From Tulasnella sp. 424 (lineage: Eukaryota > Basidiomycota > Agaricomycetes > Cantharellales > Tulasnellaceae), in assembly GCA_019633425.1 (NCBI GenBank), contig WSUB01000081.1, positions 62,001 through 126,000 on the forward strand: DNA of 64,000 nucleotides, written 5' to 3'. Positions 55,951 through 64,000 of the stretch are shown piece by piece; position 1 is the first letter of the stretch; every line of letters begins with the position of its first letter. Both the position numbers and the translations under genes were made by a program. Under the pieces are notes generated by a model, which saw only the letters and a program-made list of their open reading frames with translations, did not search any database and was not told the DNA's origin.

Positions 55951-57249
55951 ATGGAAGGTTAGGATTCCAGTTGAACCGTCTCCCTGGGTAACTCAACGGA
56001 CGTTCTTGTTTTAGCCAACCACATCACATTTCAAGGGATCGACAGCGCCGAATGCGAGCGCTTTATCAAAGAAATCCGCAGGGTAGCCAGAAATGCGGGA
56101 AAGTCCAGAGATAACAACTGGATTATTGACTTGGCGACGAGCGGTATCACGGGTCCTGCCTGGAGGTGGTACGTACAACTTGATCCGGATATCGCAGAGG
56201 ATTGGGGAAAGTTACAGGGAGCTATGATTGATCGGTGGGAGGAGAGGGGTCCCGATGATACAGTTAACAAGAGCCGCGAGTGGGTAATTTTATGTGCTCC
56301 GCGGGTGTTGAGCGGTTGAAGGAGAACGTCCTCAGATTGGCCGGGCTGATCAGCACCCTGGCGTCACCTCCACCACTCGCACCGCCCAGAACTGACAACA
56401 TCCCAGCACCAGCACCAGCACCAGCACCAGCACCAGCACCAGTACCTAACACGATTGTCTCAATGGGCGCCTTGAGCCTCAACGAAACCGGGACTGGGAT
56501 CATCCGCGTCGAGTGCCGTGGGTCGGACACTATGTACATCCCATCATCCTTGACACACATATACGGGAGCAAGGTCTTTACGACCTGTAACGCCAGGTCT
56601 CAGGCTCTGTTGGTTCAGATTACTCCGAAATGCGTTCATCAACCTCAAGAAATCAGAATACAGGTGCGGCTCCGCGAGTATTCCATGCCTTCCTTAATCG
56701 TCCGGAATTGCTGACCCCAACTTGTGAGATAGAACTCTCCGGATCATCGTTCCTTTTTGGGGATCGCTCAGGAAGGCCGAGAACGTCTCGGAGCGGGGTC
56801 TTCAGAGTTCGGTCCCTTCTCATCGCGTTAGAAGTGACATTAACCAAGAGACTCTTTCTAGGCAGGCGCTACTGGTAACCGCAGACTGGCCGGATTCGAG
56901 TGCTGGTCGCGCTGCTGTGCTTCGAACAGCGGTGTGGAGTATCTGTCCGTTCGATAATACTATTCGTGCCTTGTGGCAGGCAGACGGAAGTGGGTACATT
57001 CGTGTAGGTAGCATCACTCCGACATGACAGCAACCCTTCTTTCCTATAGGCGAGTTTTTGCTCCAGTCAGTGCTCTCTACTGCGACGAAGCGAATCATTT
57101 TCGTAAGCAACGTTGGCGCCTATCGAGAGGCGAACCGCAAGGCAGAGTATCCGGAGGTTGTGAGTCTTTGTTGCTTGTCAGAGACGGTTTCGCACCCGCT
57201 GATCTGGAGCTCGCCTCGTGCAGAAACTCGTGTTCGAGGCGACTTCGTA
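55951..57249 (+). CDS. GagB family protein with expanded Pro-Ala linker
   Basis: Exons 55951-55957, 56015-56279, 56354-56663, 56729-56796, 56862-56989, 57050-57159, 57223-57249; 915 nt, 304 residues. Exon 1 is ATGGAAG. Exon 2 has NHITFQGIDSAECERFI, GPAWRWYVQLDP and EDW. The linker in exon 3 contains seven Pro-Ala units from a CCAGCA repeat, then GTGIIRVECRG...ALLVQITPK. Exon 4 has SSFLFGDRSG, exon 5 AVWSICPFD...ALWQADG, exon 6 RIIFVSNVGAY, exon 7 KLVFEATS then a stop. Donors of exons 2 and 4 are GTGGGT and GTCTTC; other GT sites nearby break the frame. Intact by reading frame. Confidence 0.72.
56403..56442 (+). repeat. CCAGCA hexanucleotide microsatellite
   Basis: About six and a half tandem copies of CCAGCA inside exon 3 of the GagB gene at 55951-57249, coding an alternating Pro-Ala tract that lengthens its interdomain linker. 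Six-base units keep the reading frame, so length changes are tolerated. Confidence 0.9.
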
Positions 57250-59210
57250 ATAATTTTCCAAGGGTCTGATCTTCTTCAGTTTGTTCACGATTTGCCTAGT
57301 CCGCAATGATATGCATTCCAATCCCTAGCGGCTTCTAGTGCTGCGGACGTCGATCATAGAGAAAACCTCGGTCGTCGACGTCGATGAGAGTCCTCGGTGT
57401 CATCTACCGAGGCCGGTGGCTTGTAGTCATTATTGATTTAGAATTGCGAGACGGGCGGGCGACGGGTAACGAATGTTTTGCAGTCCACGGCATCCATACA
57501 CCTTCGAAACTATCATGTGGCGCTGAGTCTCGGATGTTTCCGCAGTGCAGTTACAGCTAGGGGCACTGAGTGAGGAAAGCATTCGGGGAGATGAAGCGGT
57601 CATCAGGGTACTAATGTCCTGAGAGCAATTTAGACGTTGTCTCGTGAAGCCTCCAGCGCCTCTGGAACACGAATTGAATAAAACGTTTTACACGGCGACC
57701 CGGAGTCTAAGGTATGTCCCCACAACCCGACACGATTCGGTTAGCCTCAGCCTATTCATTCACGACCTCCCACTCTCACGTCCCTCACTCAGCCCACCGT
57801 ATTCTTGGAGGCTCCTAGCTGAAAGTCCCTCCTATACAATGCTCTCGGAAGTTACTCAGCGGACCCCATCACCTTTAAAGATGTCGACAGCGCCAAGTGG
57901 GAGCGCTTCATCAAAGGAATAAGCAAAGTCACCCAAGATGTGGGAAAGTCCAGAAATAATAACTGGGTCAGCGACTCGATTTGGGAAAGTTGCAGAGAGC
58001 TATGATAAAAAATCAGCTGGAGAGCCCTGCTGATATAGTGGAAATGAGTCCCTGTGCTGTTGGTTGATGAGCGGTTGAAGAGGAACGTCCCTGGATCGAT
58101 TAGGCCCAATCAGCACCCATCACCTCCACCTCTCACACCGCCCAAACCGAGCACAACTAAGCTCTAACCACAATACTAATGCCTTATATAGCTGCATTAA
58201 TGTCCTCCTTCAGCCTCAACGAAATCAATACTGATGTGATCTGGGTCAGACATCATGCACATCCCATCGTTCTTGACGAAGGTTTGTACGACGTGTAACG
58301 ATAAATCACAGGCTCTTGCTGTTCAGATTACTTAGAAATGTGTCAAGGATCAAGCTGCAGGTGCAGCTTTGCGAGCCTTCTTTGATCGTTCGGAAGTGTT
58401 GGCCACAACCTGCCGGATCATGTAGCTTTTTGGGGATCGCTCAGGAAGGCCGGGGACGCGGGGTCTACAGAGTTCGGTTCCGTTCATATCGCGTTGAAAG
58501 CGGATCTGTCTAGGGTTGTCGATCAGACGGACGCTTCTTGTTACTGCAGACTGGGCAGAATCGACTGCTGGCCGCGCTGCTGTGCTTCGAACCGCGGTGT
58601 GGAGTAAGTCGTTTGATAGTACCTAGCAGGCAGACAGGAGTGGATGTATTCCATAGACGCTTAGGGAGCATCACCCCGATATGCCATTCATCCTTCTCTC
58701 CCATAGACGAGTTGCTCCTCTAGTCGGTACTCTCTTCCGCGACGAGCCAAGGAAGTTTCGTGAGCAACGTTGGGGCCTATTGAGGTGCAAACCGCAAGGC
58801 ACAGTGCCCAGAGGATGTGGGTCTGTGTTGCCCGGGAGAGCCCAAGACCCTTTGGCACTGCTTATAGGAAGCTTGCCTCGTGCAGAAAATCATATTATTC
58901 GAGGCGCGGCTGGTCTTCTTCAGTTTGTTCGCGATTTGCCAGGTCCGCGATGATGTGCATTTCAATCCCTGGCTGCTTCTAGTGCTGCGGGAGTCGGTCG
59001 GAGAGCACGCTTCGACGTTGATGAGCCCTCACGGTCCCAGCGGCCAAGGCCGGTGGCTTGTAGTCGTGATCTCGAGTGACAGACAGAAGAAGCTAAACAA
59101 TGTTTTGCATTCCACGGCATCCATACACCTTCGAGCTCATCATGTGGCGCTGAGTCTTGGATGTTTCCGTAGTGCAGGTTACAGCTGCCGAGGAGCAGGG
59201 AGCATTGGGT
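57250..59210. repeat. Segmental duplication around two GagB copies
   Basis: The 3' flank of the gene ending at 57249 (about 57265-57350, and again about 57480-57560) resembles the 3' flank of the decayed copy (about 58910-58990 and 59097-59180). Both contain 'cttcttcagtttgttc' and 'gcttctagtgctgcgg', and further on 'ccacggcatccatacacctt'. The 5' flanks (about 55860-55920 and 57710-57770) also match. Gene and flanks were therefore duplicated as one DNA block, not by retrotransposition. Confidence 0.75.
57805..58955 (+). pseudogene. Decayed GagB copy
   Basis: Duplicate of the gene at 55951-57249. The expected first exon reads TTGGAGG instead of ATGGAAG (near 57814), so the start codon is lost. 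The gag-like exon keeps DPITFKDVDSAKWERFI but lacks the segment around GPAWRWYVQLDP. The GYIKV module is degraded. Recognisable later pieces are SCSFLGIAQEG at about 58420-58450, RAAVLRTAVW near 58570-58605, FVSNVGAY near 58758, and KIILFEA in a last-exon position near 58881. Several frameshifts; not functional. Confidence 0.75.
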
Positions 59211-60361
59211 GAGAGGCAGAAACCCCATCTCAACGTCATCGCTTAGGGAACTCGAGACAGGAGGCTCAATAATAATGTTGCTGATGGTGCCCGCCCATCG
59301 ACCCTTTGACGTTGACGGCATCCCCGTTTGGGTCGGCGTCCGGACCGGCTAACTTCTGGGCCGTCGCACGCGGTCCTAAGCGAAGATTTCGAACCCCCCA
59401 ACTCTTGTACCGTGGACGCTTCCCAGAAGACTGCGGCCGCCGCCGAAGTACTCGGACCCGTTGAGCGTCGGGGATGGGTTGAGGTTGGTTTTACATGTTT
59501 TTCCCGTAAACGAGAACACTGCGATTTAGCATTGACAAGCTCAAGGCTGACCAGATTATTACTTGCTTGGCGCATGTCATTTCCGATCGTATGACGAAAT
59601 GTCATAGAGATGAGGCTGCATGAGAGCGGGATAAGCCACCGTAACGACGCAATCAATTCAGCGAAGTTGAGCCAATTAGGGAATTCAAGCGTTCGTCGAC
59701 CCTCGACAGCGTGGATTTGATGGAACTAATTGAATTGATGTCCGTACATCCTGTGCATCGGCATCAATCTGTGCAAAGGGTGTCGTGATGGAGAGCTGAA
59801 ACCACAACCCCAGACCTGTCGATCGCACGGTCAGGGTTTTTTCCAGATCCGGGATCCCCGACACGTGCCCGGACCCATCTCATCACTTTTTGGTCGATCC
59901 CATCCACCATTCCATCAAACACTCTGCCATCCAAATCTTATCGCATTATCTTGGCTTGCTGAGCAGTCGATCGAAGGCCAAAGTATCCACCCGACGGTCG
60001 GTGTGCGACGGGTGGGAGAGTAAAAGTCGGAATATCCTGCGCCATTTGTGTAGGCTAAACGAAATAAAGCGAATCGCGAGAAGCGGGGATGTCTAACGTT
60101 TGGTATTGAGAGAAGCCAACAACAGGTCCCTATGGATCCCGCACCGGGGGAATCCTGGGTCTGATTGGCTAGGCATCAGCTTCTCCGTCCCTTGGGGGTT
60201 TGCAAGGGTCGTCAATTGGATTTTTTGCAACTCTCTACCTTTTGGAATCAGACTTAAAAGGTGCCCGCCCTTTGGCGTGATGGGTGCTTGGTTTCTCTCT
60301 TCGTCTCAGCCCACCCCCCTCCATCCACGTCCCTCCTTCTCATCACCGCCTTTCTCGAAAT
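59211..60361. other. Intergenic; no gene seen
   Basis: Minus-strand frames between 59243 and 59656 look open but have no recognisable domain or consistent splice signals. The right end (about 60290-60360) is pyrimidine-rich and forms the 5' UTR and promoter of the gene at 60362. Confidence 0.4.
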
Positions 60362-61897
60362 ATGGCAAAAGATTGGCACTCAACGGCCGAGCTCCAAAAG
60401 GATGCTGGTGAGTTCCATCATTCATCTGGGCGAAAGTGATCGACATCCCTGATCATCGTCATCGCATCGTCCACAGCAATCTACGGCAAGTTCGTCTTAA
60501 CCCTCTGCGGTGTGGCAGCCTGGGACTTTCTCTCCACCTTGCCATTCGACTGGAGCATTATTAGTGGCAAGAGGAAATGGCGGTGGCCAATGGTGAGATC
60601 CCTCATTCGTATAGGGGTAAAGCTCAGCTAACGCGCTCTCGACAGGCATTGTACTTTATTGCCAGAATATGCATGATCTTGCACATTTTTGCCTATGCGG
60701 TCAATCTCAACGCTATCTCTCGTGCGTGCTTATATCTCACTCTAGTGATCCCGAGTACTGAGAAACGTTGATGCTATAGGGATTCCTTGTCTCCAGGTTG
60801 TCTGGATATCAAAAGGTTAGTCTTGGGTTGTACAGACGCACTTCAAAGCGCTGACCGACTCTGGCTAGTCACCGATGCCATCGGCACTCCCATCGCCTCC
60901 GGCATTCTGCTCCTCCGTACTGCTGCTGTGTGGCACCAGAATAAGAAAGTTTGGATCCCACTCGTTTGCATGCTCCTCGGTCAGATCGTTCTCTGGCTCC
61001 AAACCTTCCGCTACTCCCGGACGGAATGGAACGAACAACGAAAGGCTTGCGTTATTCTGGCAACGGCACCTAACCCATTGCTTGTCGCGGTCTTTTCTTA
61101 CAGTGAGTATTTTTGCAGTCGTACAGATTTTCTTGCTCACTCATAACGCTACCTTTCAGCCATGGCATTCGACTTTGTGATCATGGTCCTCTGCTCCTAT
61201 CGCCTCTTCAAGGCAAGGAGTACCAGCGCCATCTCCAATCTCCTTTTCCGCGACGGTATTGTGAGTTGCCCGAAAGTCAAAGAGTTTTTTTCACCCAATG
61301 CTCATCGGTCCATTCCACCAGGTTTATTTCGCCGCCGCTTTCGGCGCCAACTTGCTCCAATCTGTCCTGGGTGCACTTGCTTTGAACCAGGTGATGAACA
61401 TTGTATGTCTAACGTATTGGTAGTCTTCTGTTGGTGGTCCAAGGCGCTTACACCCTGATCGTTTGCAGTTCGCCCTTCCCTTTGCCCTCGTCGTCTCCGT
61501 CATCGCATCCACCGCCGTCTTCCGCAACGTGTTCACGCTCTACGATGACTTCGCTGGCGGACCATCATCCAACTCTCGACCTACAACCTCTGGCCAAGGC
61601 GTCATTGGAAACACAATGGGAGCTCGAACAGGCACCCGCAAGATGAGCATGAGCAAGAAAAACAACAACACCGGAGTGGATTCGTTCGCTCTTAATCCCG
61701 TGTCTCATGCTGCCAGCCGAGACCACCAGGCGTTTGGACTGGGTGGGATCGAGGTTACGAGGGTGGTGGATGTCAATGTCGACATTGAACGGGGTGGACA
61801 GCATTATACGACTTCGGCGGGGAAGAAGGGCACGCTGGATGATGATAGCGATGGGTGGCCAGACCGTGAGGACCAGAAGAGCCACTTGCCCATGTAA
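60362..61897 (+). CDS. Fungal multi-pass (7TM-type) membrane protein
   Basis: Exons 60362-60407, 60477-60592, 60646-60721, 60797-61102, 61160-61260, 61322-61402, 61469-61897; 1155 nt, 384 residues. Hydrophobic segments in order: IYGKFVLTLCGVAAW, ALYFIARICMILHIFAYAV, 'TDAIGTPIASGILLLRTAAV', VWIPLVCMLLGQIVLW, AFDFVIMVLCSYRLF, VYFAAAFGANLLQSVLGAL and FALPFALVVSVIASTAVF, about seven helices. A polar tail of about 120 residues follows. FDWSIISGKRKWRWP between helices 1 and 2, and AVFRNVF at the end of helix 7, match a large Agaricomycete family of unknown ligand. The acceptor at 60797 restores frame; no intron is needed near 60816. Possibly a receptor, but no G-protein motif is visible. Confidence 0.75.
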
Positions 61898-62241
61898 CAT
61901 AAGATATTTGTGTCTTCCCTTCGTCTTTCCTTTCACTCGCCTTTCCTTTCTTTTTCAAGCCATGCCATAGCTCTCCACTCTTTTTTTTATCATTTATGGT
62001 GTAAGCGTTGCTTGTACCTTTAGACGTATATATTGGATATTGGGAATGGGATCAGTGACGATTACATGAATGCGACTTGTTGGCGTGTGCATTGTGGGAA
62101 TCGCCTTCGGCTTTTGCCTTGGACTGATTTCTTTTCTTCTCTTCGCTCAGTCCTCACGACGTCGACCACCTCAAATCCGGAAACCTCGGTACATTGTCCA
62201 CGGTTGCTATCCTCCCAATTTCACTGTCAGAACAGGAACCC
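61898..62241. other. Intergenic / possible short leader
   Basis: Contains an ATG at 62070 opening a 61-codon frame with a hydrophobic stretch (VCIVGIAFGFCLGLISFLLF). It cannot be spliced in frame to the downstream F-box gene with the sites I see, so I do not join them. Confidence 0.35.
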
Positions 62242-64000
62242 ATGTTCAACGCTAGTTCGCCCCTGCGCTACAAGGCTGACGTTGAAGTTGACCTCGAACC
62301 CGAGTATCCTATGGGCGACCGCGAATTCTTTATCAACGCCGTCCAAAAACACATCTCATTGAGTGTCGCAAACCTCACGATGGTGGCGGACCTTCGGCCC
62401 TGTGGTGCCCATTTCCTACCCGTCCTCCTGGAAGCCATCGCTCGCTTCCAACATGAAATGAGTACTTCTGAAGAGGATGATATCAAGTCTGAGGCGTCTA
62501 ATCCCGATGACTCTACATATAAAGAAGAATGGGATCCTTTGGAGCTTGTCCAGTGGTGAGTAATTGTGGGGAACGCCTGCGACCTCGAGGAATTGATAAA
62601 CGTTGCTTGGGCCTACAGGATGCTCGACGTTTACCGAAACATGTCTCCGCGAGCTGTAGAGATTTATTCAGACTTGATGCAGATCTTGGAGAAGAGGTAA
62701 TGCACCCCAGGTCTTGCCAATGTCTGGGTTCTGAATTGTTTGCAGATTAGAACGTCGGTGGGCCGAGATTGGTTCGTCGGAAGCTCCGACTGAAGTCACT
62801 GAAGCCGTGGCCGAACGGTCTGATGATGGATGGGACATCGGCCACCACTCAACAGGGGACCTAGGACTATCCTTCAGTCGACTTCCCCCAGAGATCGTTG
62901 GAGAGATTTTCCTACACGCTGCGGACGTTCCACTCATGCCAGTCACCCTCTCACACATCGACCGTTTCTCTCGAAACGTTGCCATCAACCTCCCAAAACT
63001 TTGGGACCGAATCAGCATACGTCTCGCCCCTCGTATCGTTGAACTCTACTTCGAACGTTCCAAAGCAGCGCCTTTGATCGTCGATGCAGTTCTACCGCCT
63101 CTTCTCGGTTATTGGACCCCGCGTACATCAAGGAGAATGAAGGAATTCATGGCAGCGATGCAACCTCACGGACGCCGCATTCAAGTCCTAAAGATCCGTC
63201 AATATTTCGTTGGATTCGTGGATCTGTCAGAGCTTCTGGATCTGCTGACCACGAGTTCGCTGGGCGAGGATCTGAAGGTCCTGGAGATTGGTGAAACGGG
63301 GGATCAAATCCAGGAGTGGCCCGAAGACCAACTTCCGGATTTCGACAGATGGAAAGACAGCCCTTCAGCCCCGGAGTGCATCGCCATTTACGGTTCTTGT
63401 CCAACCATCTGGGTCCTGCGAACCATTTCGTTTGGTCGGCTAGTCCGTCTTGAAATTGTGGACAACTCGGACCTCGGACTTCGGTCTTTGCTGGAAGGCT
63501 TAGGTCGAAGTCCTCTCTTAGAAACTCTCAAGCTTTCCAACTGCATCATCACGGCCGGCCAAAATGAACAGGAATTCCCAACCATATCGCTTTCTGTCCT
63601 ACATACCCTTGAAGTCATCCATACAGGGGCTCCGGGGCTCCCATTCTTCGATCACCTTGGCCCGTTTCCCAAGTTGACGACTTTTGCGATGGCCTTCGTG
63701 GAGATAGATGATAAAAGACCCGACACAGAGTTTACGAGGTTCATGCGTCGGCACCCATCAATACGCAACGTTCAGCTGGACGACTTCTTCACTAGCACTG
63801 AAGGTTGGAAGTTGGTATTCGGGTGCTTTAGTCTCACGACACACCTTTGGCTTTCCAACTGCTTCTTGAACGACGACAACCTGGCCATACTTTGCGGCTC
63901 AGTTGACGATGTTTCTCTGGACGTCTTGATGCCCAACCTTACGCATATAACCCTGGACAACGAGTGGGAACTTCATTCAGAAGCTATCTCGCGCCTGGTG
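62242..64000 (+). CDS. F-box protein with leucine-rich C-terminus (truncated by window end)
   Basis: Exons 62242-62555, 62619-62696, 62746 to beyond 64000, continuous frame. Residues about 1-140 are an acidic N-terminal region, including LRYKADVEVDLEPEYP and MSTSEEDD, without a named domain. The F-box core in exon 3 reads FSRLPPEIVGEIFLHAA, followed by VTLSHIDRFSRNVA and LPKLWDRISI, the typical basidiomycete F-box start. After it come irregular leucine-rich repeats such as LKVLEIGETGD, LVRLEIVDNSDLG, LLETLKLSNCII and LPNLTHITLDN. Expected role: substrate adaptor of an SCF ubiquitin ligase. The end of the gene is outside the window. Confidence 0.8.

Noticed and set aside
56403..56442. Short tandem repeat as part of a CRISPR-like or satellite array
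   Set aside because: It is a coding hexanucleotide microsatellite inside an exon, with no spacers.
60797..60840. A 20-nt intron in the 7TM-type gene
   Set aside because: Too short for a fungal intron; moving the acceptor to 60796 gives a continuous frame without it.
62070..62255. Hydrophobic leader ORF as the first exon of the F-box/leucine-rich gene
   Set aside because: The only splice pair seen puts the F-box frame out of register and hits a stop.

Overview
This 64 kb window is nuclear DNA of a filamentous basidiomycete, most likely an Agaricomycete (mushroom-forming class). Genes are split by many 45-80 nt introns with GT-AG ends and CTNAC-type branch sites. Gene content also fits: a fungal 7TM-type membrane protein, F-box proteins, a DUF2306-like membrane protein, indoleamine 2,3-dioxygenase, and MAK21/NOC1. 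The species cannot be named from this sequence. All exon models were made by eye from splice signals, reading-frame continuity and comparison of paralogues inside the window; no database search was possible.

The dominant feature is a multicopy gene family ('GagB' here, a working label only). I could splice ten copies into continuous reading frames of about 290-353 codons, and five more are broken. Every intact copy has the same seven-exon plan: a 7- or 13-nt first exon; an exon of about 240-268 nt encoding a domain like the capsid part of LTR-retrotransposon Gag; an Ala/Pro-rich linker plus a 'GRIRV...GYL' beta-rich module; a short exon with a '[FYL]LG' motif; an exon with 'W.VL.DG.L.A'; an exon of about 107-116 nt; and usually a 24-27 nt last exon. 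No protease, reverse transcriptase, integrase, zinc knuckle or LTR accompanies them. They look like intron-bearing host genes derived from or related to Gag, spreading by DNA duplication.

Layout. 0-12.8 kb: array of five intact GagB genes and one remnant, all on the minus strand, with an assembly gap in one intron. 12.8-14.5 kb: no convincing gene. 14.54 kb: tRNA-Leu(CAG). 15-18.4 kb: tandem pair of a conserved fungal protein of unclear function. 18.5-22 kb: D-lactate dehydrogenase-type 2-hydroxyacid dehydrogenase (nine exons, two micro-exons) and indoleamine 2,3-dioxygenase. 22.9-27.4 kb: two intact GagB genes and one pseudogene on the plus strand. 27.8-30.6 kb: F-box gene facing a PD-(D/E)XK-nuclease-like gene. 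31.1-31.6 kb: a decayed GagB copy. 32.4-34.1 kb: single-pass membrane protein. 34.5-35.8 kb: GagB. 36-39.6 kb: MAK21/NOC1. 40-41.2 kb: DUF2306-like protein. 41.9-48.2 kb: two paralogous zinc-ribbon/acidic-tail genes flanking a Pro/Ser-rich gene. 48.6-52.6 kb: 17-exon membrane-anchored coiled-coil gene. 53.4-59 kb: two intact and two broken GagB copies. 60.4-61.9 kb: 7TM-type protein. 62.2 kb to the end: F-box/leucine-rich gene running off the window.

The housekeeping genes (MAK21 for ribosome biogenesis, D-LDH, IDO, tRNA-Leu) show an ordinary chromosome arm in which GagB duplications are inserted between conserved genes. No operon-like logic is visible.
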